NCBI GenBank assembly: GCA_039026235.1 | Contig: JBCCMQ010000004.1 | Location: 124,001 to 188,000 of the forward strand | Origin: JBCCMQ01 sp039026235 | Lineage (GTDB): Bacteria > Pseudomonadota > Alphaproteobacteria > Rhodobacterales > Rhodobacteraceae | Direction of reading: 5' to 3' | DNA length: 64,000 bases | Shown: positions 46,464 to 56,247 of the stretch, in pieces | How the letters are laid out: each line of letters begins with the position of its first letter | Position numbering within the stretch: position 1 is the stretch's first letter | Notes under the pieces: generated by a model | What the model was told of the DNA's origin: nothing | The model's input: only the letters and a program-made list of their open reading frames with translations | Databases searched by the model: none | Position numbers and translations under genes: made by a program

Positions 46464-48677
46464 TCAAGGCTGAGAAAGTCTGTCGGGCCTTGCGTTAAAA
46501 TCGGATGCCTCACCGCGATCGGCGGCGGGTGGCGCATAGCCGTGCCCTAGGTCGTCCAGCAGATCGATGGCATGCTGCTTTATCGACTTCTGTTTCTGGC
46601 TGTCGGCAATGAGGCAAAGTTCTCTGACAGGCGCCTTGCCCGCGTAGCTCGCCAAAAGCGACATCAGCGCCTTGATCTGCGGGCCCCGCGCCGTGTGGTC
46701 TTTCAGATAGCGGAGTAGGGTATCGCGCACCTCGCCGACGGGCAGCGCCCCAACAAGGGCGAGCGCCCCTTTCGCGTCATAGGCTGAATTGACGTAAAGA
46801 CCCCAGTTCTTCCTGCAGCGCAGAAACTCTTTGATCTCGGCCTCAGAGATGTCTTTCGCATGGTCAGCCGGCGACTTGGGCGGGGCACCAGGGACGTACC
46901 GATGCCGGTACCAATTCGCTTCCAAACCGTGAATGTCGAGGTAGATCTTGTACATCTCGCGCGCGAAGAGGGCGCGGTGGGTTTCGAAGCTGATGTCGGT
47001 CCATCTGAGCGTATCGTGACGCACCCAGCCGTCCAGAACGGCCCGTGCCAAGGCAATGCGACTGGCCCTGTCCAGATGGGCCGTTCGCAGGTTCAAGAGC
47101 GCGTTCCGCGCGGGCATGCCCATGTCAGCGCCATAGCGCAAAAGCCATGGGCCAAGCTCAAGCGGAGCGGGCGTGCCGTCATGGAATTTGAGGTCGGGAA
47201 GATAGAGATCGGCCAGGAACGCGCGCGTCTCGGGCAAGGGCTTGCCGAGGCCGGTTTTGGCTTCCTGCACAAGTGCGGCGCGATCGGGTCCGAAGGCCCG
47301 GATCTTAACACCCAGTGAACCGAGCGATGCGAGACAGGCGTTTTGAACCTCGGCGTTCTTTTCGCGCGACAGGCGCGCCTGAATAGGTTTAATGGCGGCC
47401 CGGTTGCCGGTTTGGCCAAGACAGCGGGCCGCTTGCAGGCGCTCTTCCTTTCCGCGCGCGTTCAGGGATTTTTCGAGACGCGGCAAAAGACCTTCCGCCC
47501 CCTTGAGCAACCGCTGTGCATTCAGCCGCCCAAGGCGTTTCTTGCCGACGGCAAGGCGATAGAGGACATCCTTGTAACGCTCTGGCGTCTTCGGCAGACG
47601 GCGCAGGATCTCGGTGGCGAACTGCGGCTGGTATCCGTGATCGACCTTGGCCTCACCATCCAGTCCAAATGCCTTGTCGAGGATGTCCAGTCGCGTGGCG
47701 AGATAGGGCCAGAGCGCGTGCTGCGGGACGCGCATCAACCCGCTTGTGCGGCTTCCAAAGCGCAGGTGGTAGGCCAGGAATGTCCCCCTTGCCGGTTGCA
47801 CCGCCTGCGGCTTGGTCTCGCGCGCGGCGCGCTCGATCAAAGATCCCATCGGGCCGAGCCGGTCCAGTTCCCCCTCGGCCAGCTTGACGCCCAGCGCCTC
47901 TGACACCTCGGGCTCGGACGGCGGGCGGTCCTTTTTCATCTTGGCCGCGCGCCGTCTCAGGACCAGGGTCGCCTTCAACGCCTCTGACGTGCCGCCGGTC
48001 ATGATGCCCTTGATGTCAATTCCCAGATCAACGCGGTTGTGGTTCAGGGCGGCTGACCCCTCCAGGTGCCTGAGATCGCCCACGGGGCTTTCAAGAAAGC
48101 CGAGCAGGCCCGGTTCGTGAAAGATCGGACGGAAGTGATCGAACAGGTGGCCACCCAAACCGCCGCTTAAGGCCGGCACAAGCCAGGCCGGTGGCAAGCC
48201 TTCCAGAAGGCGCATGACCCAGGGGTTTTCGCGCTCCATCCAGCTCGCGTAGCCGTTTGCGTAGGTAAGCGGCGGAAATCCCAGGACGCGCGGCAAAAGG
48301 GACTGAAAATCACCAGCGGTATCCGGCGACCCCAGGCAGTCGATCAATGCATCGGCGTGTTGTCCAGCGTGGGCCAAACGGTGGGCGCGCGCTTCGAAAA
48401 GGATATCCTCGATCCGCCGAAAAATCCGCGAACTCAGGGCCGAGATGGCAAGCTTCAGGGGCATTGCATCTGGCGTGTGATAGCTCTGCTCAAGCGCGTC
48501 GAACAATTGGCTAAAGGACCGTTCGGCCGCTTTTGCCGCCGATTTGCGCGCAGCGCCGCGGAACCGGTCCAGATCAACCTCGCCGTCCGGCAACGCGGGC
48601 GTGGGCGGCACCGCCACAAATGTGCCGTCGGTCGCCCGGTACCCTTCGCTTTCGTCGATCAGATAAGGATCCGGCAT
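46464..48677 (-). CDS. Large HEAT-repeat-like protein, unknown function
   Basis: 737 aa, cytoplasmic, no signal or membrane segment. The middle and C-terminal parts are helical with HEAT-like repeats (for example LLPRLEKSLNARGKEERLQAARCLGQTG at intervals, and SQKQKSIKQHAIDLLDDLG near the end). Tryptophan- and Asp-rich patches follow near the middle. Such scaffolds occur in DUF4132-like and conflict-associated proteins, but no call is firm. RBS AGGACAGG precedes the ATG. It stands alone beside an AraC gene. Confidence 0.65.
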   Translation of the reverse strand: MPDPYLIDESEGYRATDGTFVAVPPTPALPDGEVDLDRFRGAARKSAAKAAERSFSQLFDALEQSYHTPDAMPLKLAISALSSRIFRRIEDILFEARAHRLAHAGQHADALIDCLGSPDTAGDFQSLLPRVLGFPPLTYANGYASWMERENPWVMRLLEGLPPAWLVPALSGGLGGHLFDHFRPIFHEPGLLGFLESPVGDLRHLEGSAALNHNRVDLGIDIKGIMTGGTSEALKATLVLRRRAAKMKKDRPPSEPEVSEALGVKLAEGELDRLGPMGSLIERAARETKPQAVQPARGTFLAYHLRFGSRTSGLMRVPQHALWPYLATRLDILDKAFGLDGEAKVDHGYQPQFATEILRRLPKTPERYKDVLYRLAVGKKRLGRLNAQRLLKGAEGLLPRLEKSLNARGKEERLQAARCLGQTGNRAAIKPIQARLSREKNAEVQNACLASLGSLGVKIRAFGPDRAALVQEAKTGLGKPLPETRAFLADLYLPDLKFHDGTPAPLELGPWLLRYGADMGMPARNALLNLRTAHLDRASRIALARAVLDGWVRHDTLRWTDISFETHRALFAREMYKIYLDIHGLEANWYRHRYVPGAPPKSPADHAKDISEAEIKEFLRCRKNWGLYVNSAYDAKGALALVGALPVGEVRDTLLRYLKDHTARGPQIKALMSLLASYAGKAPVRELCLIADSQKQKSIKQHAIDLLDDLGHGYAPPAADRGEASDFNARPDRLSQP

Positions 48678-48873
48678 GCCCTGTCCTTTGTCACGCGCGC
48701 CGGTCTAACCACGAATTTGGGGGTTTTTTGGGCGAAAGGGCCATTGCATGTGGTCCCGGGCTTGCGGGTCGGTTGCACAATTGCCAACAGGCGCCTCACT
48801 CAGAAAATAGAAGCTAGAGCCGGACAGACCTAAGGGCGCCGCCGTTCCTGGCGGCAGACTGACGTCAAAGGGC

Positions 48874-49887
48874 TCAACGTGATCGGTCCGGCGGAGCCAG
48901 GACGATTTGATTGGGCCGTCTGTTTTGCCGCGCACCCCGCCAGGCAGACGGCGTTTCGCCGAATTTGGCGTGGAACGCCCGGCTGAACGCCTCCTTCGAC
49001 GCATAGCCAACGCGGACTGCGATGGCTTCAATCGACACGATTGAATGCAACAGCGCCTCGGCGGCCTGATCTAGCCGCCAGGCGCGCAAATAGGCACCGG
49101 GGTTCTGGCCCATGACCTCTTTGAAGCGTTCGGCAAAGCGCGACACGGACATCCCGGCCAGTTCCGCCAAATCGCCGTTGGACAGATCACGCGCCGGATC
49201 CGCGTGGATCGAAGATACGGCGCGCGCAATCCGTTCGTCCTGGGCCGCAGCCAGCCACCCCGGCAGGCTGTCGTCGGATTGGGCCCATCTGCGCAGGATG
49301 ATGACCAGAAGAAGATCCAGAAGCCGGGACACCATAAGGCTGGCCCCGGGTCGCGTCGTTCCCAGTTCACGCAGGACCAGTTCACAAACCACATCGACCC
49401 ACTCGATCGGAGTTTCGGCAAGCCCTTTCAGAATGATGACCTTCGGCAGCGACTGCAGAACCTGAGCCGCCAGATCACTGTCCACGGTAAAGCTGCCCCA
49501 GAAGCAGTTGATGGCCGGGCGCGCGCGTTCCCCTGTCTCGGGGTCAATCAGCCGAGCCTGCGGCGCGTTTCGTCGCGGATCGCTGAAGATGGCTTGATGG
49601 GCCGTACCCTGCATCAAAAGCGCAATCTGCTTTTCGTGCAGCGTCACGGGCGCCGCGCCCTGAATTCGGATTTCAAGTGCGCCCTGTTCGACGATGTAGA
49701 CGCAGGGTCTGTCGGCGGTGACCGCGTATTCCAGCGGCGCCTCTGGCGTGATGACACGGGCGGTTTCCCCGCGCACATGGACGATGTCGAGCACCTCGGA
49801 AAACGCATCCGACCCGAAAAACGGTGTTTCTTCTAACACTTCCGGTGTTCCCGTCATCGGCAAGGCGACCCTTGGCGCGTACCCCAT
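48874..49887 (-). CDS. AraC-family transcriptional regulator (cupin-type sensor)
   Basis: 337 aa. Cupin-like N-terminal sensor (about 30-190) and a C-terminal pair of helix-turn-helix motifs (LAELAGMSVSRFAERFKEVMG; IAVRVGYASKEAFSRAFHAKFG). It lies divergent from a hydrolase gene only 35 bp away, the usual arrangement for a regulator and its target; that target is now broken. A Met at 49857 is an alternative start. Confidence 0.9.
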   Translation of the reverse strand: MGYAPRVALPMTGTPEVLEETPFFGSDAFSEVLDIVHVRGETARVITPEAPLEYAVTADRPCVYIVEQGALEIRIQGAAPVTLHEKQIALLMQGTAHQAIFSDPRRNAPQARLIDPETGERARPAINCFWGSFTVDSDLAAQVLQSLPKVIILKGLAETPIEWVDVVCELVLRELGTTRPGASLMVSRLLDLLLVIILRRWAQSDDSLPGWLAAAQDERIARAVSSIHADPARDLSNGDLAELAGMSVSRFAERFKEVMGQNPGAYLRAWRLDQAAEALLHSIVSIEAIAVRVGYASKEAFSRAFHAKFGETPSAWRGARQNRRPNQIVLAPPDRSR

Positions 49888-49922
49888 TGGGCAATGCTAA
49901 ACCAACCATAGGGAAACTCAAA

Positions 49923-50687
49923 ATGTCACGTTTTATCAAAGCTCTCCGCTCAGGCATTGCGGCCTCGGTCATGGCCTTGCCCGCCGCGGCAGTTGCCGAA
50001 GAAGCCTCGGTCGTTCTGGTCCACGGCGCGTTCTCGAATGGCTCGGCATGGGACGAGGTGATCCCGATCCTGCATTAGGCCGGCGTGTCAGTCAGCGCGG
50101 CGCAGCTGAACCTTGCCTCACTCGAAGGCGACGCGGCCACCGTCGCGCGGCTGGTTGAGCTTCAGGAAGGGCCTGTTGTGCTGGTCGGCCACTCTTACGG
50201 TGGCAGCGTGATCACCGAGGCAGGCGCCCACGATAAAGTCGAACATCTTGTCTATGTTGCGGGCTTTGCACTTGATGCGGGTCAAACGCTGTCCGACCTG
50301 ATCGAGGGTCAGCCGCCGGCGCCCTGGCAGGCCGAGCTTTACCCCGATGCCGAGGGGTATCTGCGCCTTACCCATGCAGGCATCGCGCAGTTCTTCGCAC
50401 CTGATCTGCCCCCGGAAGAGACGGCTTTAATGGCTGTGACCCAGGGGCCGATCAAATATGACACCAACTATCACGCACCCAAGGTCGCGGCTTGGTCGAT
50501 GAAACCCACCAGCTACGTCGTTGCCGCAAACGACCAGATCATCCCGCCCAAGGTTCAGGGCTATTTCGCCCAGAAGATGGGGGCCGAGACGACGACGGTT
50601 GACGCCGGCCATGTCGCCATGCTGTCGCAGCCCGAAGCGGTGGCGCAGGTGATCCTCGACGCCGTCCAGACGGTGTCCGACGACTAA
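49923..50687 (+). pseudogene. Alpha/beta hydrolase broken by an in-frame amber codon
   Basis: Reading frame 49923-50687 is interrupted by a single TAG at 50076-50078, with both parts in the same frame. The first part has a signal peptide and VVLVHGAFSNGSAW (oxyanion loop); the second has GHSYGG with the nucleophile Ser, and a His near DAGHVAML. A C-to-T change in a CAG (Gln) codon would give the stop and restore 254 aa if reverted. Reads as esterase/EstC-like hydrolase, likely periplasmic. A sequencing error or suppression is possible. Confidence 0.85.
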
Positions 50688-50807
50688 CCAGAAGCGTCCG
50701 GGGCCGGGGGGCCCTGGACGCGTCTTGCAGGTCGCGCATGGTGGGCAGCATTGGTCATCAAACGACCCTGCCCTGGGACGGACCACCCAAAGATCGGAGC
50801 AAGCACA

Positions 50808-51245
50808 GTGATTACTGAAACCCGCCTTCCCAACCACCCGGCCCTCACCATCGCGGCCCGGGTGCTTTTCACCTCGCTCTTCTTTCTGTCCGGCGTGACC
50901 CATTTTACCAACATCCCCTACTATGTCTCGCTGATGCCGGATGCGGTGCCCTTTCGGGTTGAACTGACACTGATTTCCGGTGCGGTGGAGCTGACTGGCG
51001 CGGCCATGATCCTTTTCAACTGGCACCCACGACTTGGGGGCTGGCTGTTGGTGATCTTCCTGCTTCCCGTGACAGTCGTGGTCCATGGCCACGAACTGAT
51101 CACCCAGACCGATCCGGTGATCTGGGCCTTGCAACAGGCCCATTTCCTGAAGGGCTTTTCGTTGCTGGGCGCGGCGCTTCTGGTCACCCAAATCGGGGCC
51201 GGTCACAGGCCGCCCGCCGCGCCAGAACGCGGCCCCGAAGCCTAG
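50808..51245 (+). CDS. DoxX family membrane protein
   Basis: 145 aa from GTG at 50808 with GGAG upstream. Four membrane helices and the pattern LFFLSGVTHFTNIPYY..MPDAVPF, then ELTGAAMILF, typical of DoxX-like proteins with roles in redox or thiosulfate-linked functions in some members. It follows the broken hydrolase and overlaps the convergent Asn-synthetase-like gene stop by 4 bp. Confidence 0.85.
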   Translation: MITETRLPNHPALTIAARVLFTSLFFLSGVTHFTNIPYYVSLMPDAVPFRVELTLISGAVELTGAAMILFNWHPRLGGWLLVIFLLPVTVVVHGHELITQTDPVIWALQQAHFLKGFSLLGAALLVTQIGAGHRPPAAPERGPEA

Positions 51246-52702
51246 TGGAACGGCTGTTCCAGAAGCTCTGGATGGCGTGACGCGACCAGTTCCCGCACGA
51301 ACTGGCCGCTTTTGCGCATCCGCGGCGAAATCCTGAGCGTGTCGAAAAACAAAGCTCGGTCGTTGAAGGGATCGAGCAGAGTGTTGCGGTGAAAGCCGTT
51401 GTAGAAGGCGCCGCCCGTGTTGGGCATCCAAAGATCGACATGAGCCAGATCATAGGCGCGGTGACGTATCGCCTGTGGCTGGGTTTCCAGCCACTCCAGA
51501 AACGCCGGTCCCCATTCTTCCGCCGCCGCCTGGTCGTCACCCTTGGTCAGGCGCAACCGGCGCACCGCGATGGGAAGCTGCAGGGGCCGGCCCAGCGCAT
51601 CGGGCTGCCACTGATTGGCGCGTGTCGCCTCCAGCACGCCGCCCCTCAGAACAAGCTGGTCCAGCGGATAGTCTTCCATCATCGGCAGCGCATTCAGCTC
51701 ATAACGATAGCCCGACCACCCCATCTTGAGCCGCATGTCGGCCATTTCTGCATGGCGCGGCGCCTTTCGAAAGTACTGCTTGTAGGGCAGATTGAGGGGC
51801 GCCAAGACCTCTCGCGCCCGCTTGGTGTCGATCCGGCTTGGGTTGTGAAAGCGGTAGCCGGACAATTCCGCCATACGGCCGACCACGGGCATGGCCGCCG
51901 CCAACAGGATCCGGCTGTCCCTGCCCCCGGTGATCGGGAATATGCAATCAAAGCGCGTGGCCCAGGTCCGCATATGCGCACCAAGGCGCGTCATCATGCG
52001 GTCGGCGATCTCGGCCGCATCGCCATCGGCGTCCGTCAGTTCTGCGTCGGGCCGCGGCCAGAACCTGTGCTGCGCGAACGTCTCAAGATCAAGGTAATGG
52101 TTCGATATGCCGCGTTTGACCGCCCGGTCCAGAGTGTGACCAAGGCCCAGGGCCATGCGCCCGCGCACCACCTCCAGCGCGCTGAACTGCGGGTTGGGAT
52201 CCAGCCGCCGGTCGAGCATCAGACCAAGCGAACTGCCGATGGTGCACCGGCTTTGGTCGAAAAGCAGCGGTATCGCGCTGGACATGTCGGTGTAGGCCCG
52301 TTTGACCCGCTCGGTCAGAACAATGGCCAGATAGCGCCCGGAAAGTTCGGTCAGCACGGCCTCGGTCCGGGCGGCAAAGTCCGGGGCGGCGGGATTGGCC
52401 GGCAGCTCTAGCGCGGTCTCGACCAGCGCGCTGTCACCGGTCAGGGCGTGACCCAGCAGAAAGCCGATCTGGCTTCCATCCGGGCTTCGCAAGGCGGCCA
52501 GCCGCAACGCCTTTCCGTGGTGCAGCGCCCAGCCCTGCATCGCGGTGCGGTTAAGGCCCGGAAAGCTGCGCCCGCTTTCGGCGGTCAGAACGTACTGATT
52601 GCGGAACAGGAAAGCGAAATCTCGGCCCCGCCGCGCGGCGATGACCTCGGCCAGCGATGCACCGTCCCCGAAATCCCGCCGAAGTCCGTCCGGCGGTGTC
52701 AT
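51242..52702 (-). CDS. Asparagine synthetase-like (PP-loop) protein
   Basis: 486 aa from ATG 52702, which overlaps the upstream hydrolase stop (ATGA). A PP-loop ATP pyrophosphatase motif (ITGGRDS, about 257-263) lies in a C-terminal synthetase-like domain. The N-terminal 200 residues resemble a degenerate glutaminase domain, but no Cys follows the initiating Met, so glutamine hydrolysis is unlikely. It may be an amide ligase using another amine donor; substrate unknown. It shares an operon with M20 amidohydrolases. Confidence 0.72.
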   Translation of the reverse strand: MTPPDGLRRDFGDGASLAEVIAARRGRDFAFLFRNQYVLTAESGRSFPGLNRTAMQGWALHHGKALRLAALRSPDGSQIGFLLGHALTGDSALVETALELPANPAAPDFAARTEAVLTELSGRYLAIVLTERVKRAYTDMSSAIPLLFDQSRCTIGSSLGLMLDRRLDPNPQFSALEVVRGRMALGLGHTLDRAVKRGISNHYLDLETFAQHRFWPRPDAELTDADGDAAEIADRMMTRLGAHMRTWATRFDCIFPITGGRDSRILLAAAMPVVGRMAELSGYRFHNPSRIDTKRAREVLAPLNLPYKQYFRKAPRHAEMADMRLKMGWSGYRYELNALPMMEDYPLDQLVLRGGVLEATRANQWQPDALGRPLQLPIAVRRLRLTKGDDQAAAEEWGPAFLEWLETQPQAIRHRAYDLAHVDLWMPNTGGAFYNGFHRNTLLDPFNDRALFFDTLRISPRMRKSGQFVRELVASRHPELLEQPFH

Positions 52703-53862
52703 CCCGCCGGCATGCGCGTCTCGACCATTTCCGCGTACCAGGAACACCCGGCCGGGATCGTTTCGTCGTTGAAGTTGTATTTCGGATGATGGACCGGCGC
52801 CGTATCGCCGTTGCCGACCAGAATGTAGGCGCCGGGCACCTCATTGGCCATAAAGGCGAAATCTTCACCGCCCATCACCAGTGGCGCCTCATCCACCGTG
52901 CCGGCAACCCGCTCGGCCGCCTCGATCGCGAAACCGGTCTCGGTTTCGGCATTGACCATGACGGGATAGTTGCGCTGGTAGTCGACCGTGGCCTTGGCGC
53001 CAAAGGCTTCGGCCACCTGTGTCGCCATCACCGTCATGTGGTCTTCGGTCAGATCGCGCACGTCGGTGTCCATCGTCCGTACCGTCCCTTTCAGCATGAC
53101 GCGCTGAGGGATCACGTTGAACGCCGTCGACGAGGTTTCAAAACTGGTCACCGAGACGACGACATTCTTGATCGGATCCACATTCCGGCTGACTATGGAC
53201 TGAAGCGCGGTCACCAGATGCGCGGCACAAAGGGTGGGATCGATGGTGTCATGGGGCTTTGCGGCATGGCCGCCCTTGCCTTCGATGACGATGTCGAAGA
53301 GATCGGTGGCGGCGAAAAACGCGCCCGCACGAATGGCAAAGCTGCCCACCGGTCGCCCGGGCCAGTTGTGCATGCCGTAAACCTCCTGGATGCCGAACCG
53401 CGAGATCAACCCGTCCTCAACCATTTCCCGCCCACCGCCGCCGCCTTCTTCGGCTGGCTGAAAAATCACCACGGCCGTGCCATCGAAGTTGCGCGTCTCG
53501 GCCAGGTACTGGGCCGCCCCCAAAAGCATCGCCGTGTGCCCATCATGGCCGCAGGCGTGCATGGCGCCGGGCGTCTTCGAGGCGTAGTCGAGCCCGGTAT
53601 CCTCAAGGATCGGCAACGCGTCCATATCGGCGCGCAGACCCACCACCCGGCCACCGCTGTCGGTCTTGCCTTTGATCACGCCCACCACGCCGGTGCGGCC
53701 AATGCCGGTCACCACATCATCACAGCCAAACTCCTTCAGCTTGTCCGCCACCAATGCGCTGGTCCGATGGGTATCGAACAGGATCTCGGGGTTGGCGTGA
53801 ATATCGCGCCGCCAGGCGGTGATATCGGGCAGAAGCTCGGCAAAGCGGTTCTTGATCGGCAT
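52699..53862 (-). CDS. M20-family amidohydrolase (hippurate hydrolase-like), copy 1
   Basis: 387 aa. Metal-binding motif ACGHDGHTAMLLG and EEGGGGGREM acid region, MGGEDFAFM near the C-terminus: all in the M20D (hippurate/indole-acetyl amino acid hydrolase) pattern. It likely removes acyl groups from amino acids or peptides. It shares extensive similarity with the adjacent gene, a tandem duplication. Confidence 0.9.
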   Translation of the reverse strand: MPIKNRFAELLPDITAWRRDIHANPEILFDTHRTSALVADKLKEFGCDDVVTGIGRTGVVGVIKGKTDSGGRVVGLRADMDALPILEDTGLDYASKTPGAMHACGHDGHTAMLLGAAQYLAETRNFDGTAVVIFQPAEEGGGGGREMVEDGLISRFGIQEVYGMHNWPGRPVGSFAIRAGAFFAATDLFDIVIEGKGGHAAKPHDTIDPTLCAAHLVTALQSIVSRNVDPIKNVVVSVTSFETSSTAFNVIPQRVMLKGTVRTMDTDVRDLTEDHMTVMATQVAEAFGAKATVDYQRNYPVMVNAETETGFAIEAAERVAGTVDEAPLVMGGEDFAFMANEVPGAYILVGNGDTAPVHHPKYNFNDETIPAGCSWYAEMVETRMPAG

Positions 53863-53882
53863 TGTCTCTCTCTTTCGTTCGG

Positions 53883-55049
53883 TCAGCCCTGGGGCATGCG
53901 CCTTTCGACGATTTCGGCAAACCAGCTTGCCCCGGCCGGGATCGCTTCGTCATTGAAGTCATAGGCCGGGTGATGAACCGACGCGCTGTCGCCGTTGCCT
54001 ACGAAAATATAGGCACCGGGACGCGCGTCCAGCATATAGGAAAAATCTTCGCCACCCATGGTGGGCGCCACTTCGCGGTCAACCGAACCGGCAACGGCTT
54101 CGGCCACATCGGCGGCAAAGGCGGTCTGTTCTTCGGCGTTCACGGTCACCGGCACGCAGCGCGTGTACGTGACTTCGGCGGTGCAGCCATGGGCCGCCGC
54201 TGTCAGGGTCGCGATTTCCTTCAACCGGTCTTCGGTCAGGTCCTGGATCGCCGCATCCAGCGTGCGCACGGTCCCGCCCATCCGGGTGGTCTGGGGAATG
54301 ACGTTAAAGGCATCGTTATCGGCGTTCAGCGTGCAGACCGAGACCACCACCTGCTTCAGCGGATCGACGGTGCGGCTGGCAATGGTCTGAAGGGCCAGCA
54401 CAATATGGGCCGCCGCCACATTCGGGTCGACCGCGAGATGGGGCATGGCCCCGTGCCCGCCCTTGCCGGTCAGCGTGATGCTGAATTGGTCGACGGCGGC
54501 CATGGTGCCGCCGGGGCGGATTGCGAACTGGCCCACATCCAGCCCCGGGCGGTTGTGCATGCCGTAGACCTCGTCAATCCCGAAGCGGTCCATCACGCCG
54601 TCCTCGACCATGGCAAGCGCGCCGTTGCCACCCTCTTCGGCCGGCTGGAACAGGAACACCGCGGTGCCATCGAAGTTACGCGTCTCGGCCAGATACTGGG
54701 CCGCGCCCAGCAGCATCGTCGTATGCCCGTCATGTCCACAGGCATGCATCGCACCGGGCGTCTCCGAGGCATGGGCAAGGCCTGTGGCCTCGTGGATCGG
54801 CAAAGCGTCCATATCGGCCCGCAATCCGATCGCCCGGCCCTTTGTGTCCGAGCGGCCGCGAATGACCCCGACAACCCCCGTCCGCCCGATCCCGGTCACG
54901 ACCTCATCGCAGCCAAACGCCTTCAGTTTATCGGCCACCAAGGCGCTGGTACGGTGCGTGTCGTAAAGGATCTCGGGATGGCGGTGGATATCCCGGCGCC
55001 ACTCGGTCAGCTGGGGCTGCATCTCGGACAGTCGGTTCTTGATCGGCAT
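53883..55049 (-). CDS. M20-family amidohydrolase (hippurate hydrolase-like), copy 2
   Basis: 388 aa. The same motifs as copy 1 (ACGHDGHTTMLLG, MGGEDFSYM), beginning MPIKNRLSEMQPQLTEWRRDIH, nearly as copy 1. The start is 55049; the frame to 55115 is unsupported. 20 bp separate it from copy 1. Upstream is an argE-like gene, so the cluster is devoted to acyl-amino acid or peptide hydrolysis. Confidence 0.9.
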   Translation of the reverse strand: MPIKNRLSEMQPQLTEWRRDIHRHPEILYDTHRTSALVADKLKAFGCDEVVTGIGRTGVVGVIRGRSDTKGRAIGLRADMDALPIHEATGLAHASETPGAMHACGHDGHTTMLLGAAQYLAETRNFDGTAVFLFQPAEEGGNGALAMVEDGVMDRFGIDEVYGMHNRPGLDVGQFAIRPGGTMAAVDQFSITLTGKGGHGAMPHLAVDPNVAAAHIVLALQTIASRTVDPLKQVVVSVCTLNADNDAFNVIPQTTRMGGTVRTLDAAIQDLTEDRLKEIATLTAAAHGCTAEVTYTRCVPVTVNAEEQTAFAADVAEAVAGSVDREVAPTMGGEDFSYMLDARPGAYIFVGNGDSASVHHPAYDFNDEAIPAGASWFAEIVERRMPQG

Positions 55050-55065
55050 GGCGCGCGCCTCCTCT

Positions 55066-56229
55066 TCAGGCTGCCAGTCGGTCCACCAGGCTTTGCATAA
55101 AGCGCTGGCCCGCATGGAATTGCTCTAGCGTGATGTATTCATCCGGCTGGTGGGCCTGAGCGATGTCGCCCGGGCCGCAGATCACAGCCGAATACCCCCG
55201 CGCCTGAAAATGCCCTGCCTCGGTGCCATAGGACACCACATGGCCGCCGTTGTCGCCGGTAATCGACCGGACCAGCGCTTCGGCCGGTCCGTCGTCTTCA
55301 GGTCGCAGGCCGGGTACGCCAAAGCGCTGGTCAAGCTCTATCCCTGCGGCCGGGTGAACGGCGCGCATGCGGTCCGAGATTGCCATGACCTCATCGCGGA
55401 ACCGCGCAATCCAGTCGGCCGGGTCATCGTCGGGCAGAAAGCGGAAATCAAAGCCCAGATAACAGTCCTTTGCGGTGATGTTGTGGGCGGTGCCGCCTTT
55501 GATCCGGCCCACATGCAGCGTGGTCCAGGGCGGATCGAACAAGGCAGCCGTATCGCTGGGTGGGCGAGTGCTGTTTTCTGCGTTCATCCTGTTGCCCCAG
55601 TCGATCAGACGGGCCGCTTCCATAATCGCCGAGACGCCGGTGTGCATGATCGACGAATGGACTTCGAACCCCTTCACATGGACCTGAAAACCCTGGCCGC
55701 CCTTGTGGCCGGTTACCGCCTTCATCATTGACGGCTCGCCCACGATGACCGATTGCGCCTTGGGCACGGTTCCAAGCATGTGCTCGATCAACGGCGGCGC
55801 GCCGGTACAGCCGATTTCTTCATCAAAGCTGAGTGCAATCTGCAGCGGGCGCTTCAGGCCCGCTTCCAAGGCCAGTGGCACAGCCGCCAGGGCCAGCGCA
55901 TCGAAGCCCTTCATGTCGCAGGTGCCGCGGCCGATCAGCTTGCCATCCCGTTCGGTCACGGTGAAGGGGTCGCTGGTCCAGTCCTGCCCGTCCACCGGGA
56001 CCACATCGGTGTGACCCGACAAAACAACGCCGCCTTCGACCTCGGGCCCTACGTGGGCGTATATGGCCGCCTTGTCGCCCGCGTCATTGTACATCCTATG
56101 GGCCTTGACCCCCAGACCATCAAGATAGTCCTCGACCCAGTCGACCAGGTCCAGATTGCTGTCACGGCTCACGGTTGGGAAGGCGACAAGCCGTTCCAGG
56201 ATCGCGCGGGCATCGAGCGGTTTGGCCAC
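55066..56229 (-). CDS. argE: Acetylornithine deacetylase
   Basis: 387 aa M20A peptidase with LSGHTDVVPVDGQDW (metal His and Asp), GTCDMKG and FDEEIGCTGAPP. It deacetylates N-acetylornithine in arginine synthesis; because it sits with other acylases and a peptide transporter, a wider deacylase role is possible. It lies 16 bp upstream of copy 2 and 18 bp after the ABC ATPase gene. Confidence 0.85.
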   Translation of the reverse strand: MAKPLDARAILERLVAFPTVSRDSNLDLVDWVEDYLDGLGVKAHRMYNDAGDKAAIYAHVGPEVEGGVVLSGHTDVVPVDGQDWTSDPFTVTERDGKLIGRGTCDMKGFDALALAAVPLALEAGLKRPLQIALSFDEEIGCTGAPPLIEHMLGTVPKAQSVIVGEPSMMKAVTGHKGGQGFQVHVKGFEVHSSIMHTGVSAIMEAARLIDWGNRMNAENSTRPPSDTAALFDPPWTTLHVGRIKGGTAHNITAKDCYLGFDFRFLPDDDPADWIARFRDEVMAISDRMRAVHPAAGIELDQRFGVPGLRPEDDGPAEALVRSITGDNGGHVVSYGTEAGHFQARGYSAVICGPGDIAQAHQPDEYITLEQFHAGQRFMQSLVDRLAA

Positions 56230-56247
56230 CTAAGGGTTTGCCTTTGT

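Noticed and set aside
53883..55100. Plus-strand open frame of about 410 codons opposite the M20 hydrolase
   Set aside because: Antisense to a gene with all M20 metal motifs; composition is rich in His, Gly and Arg as expected for a shadow frame.
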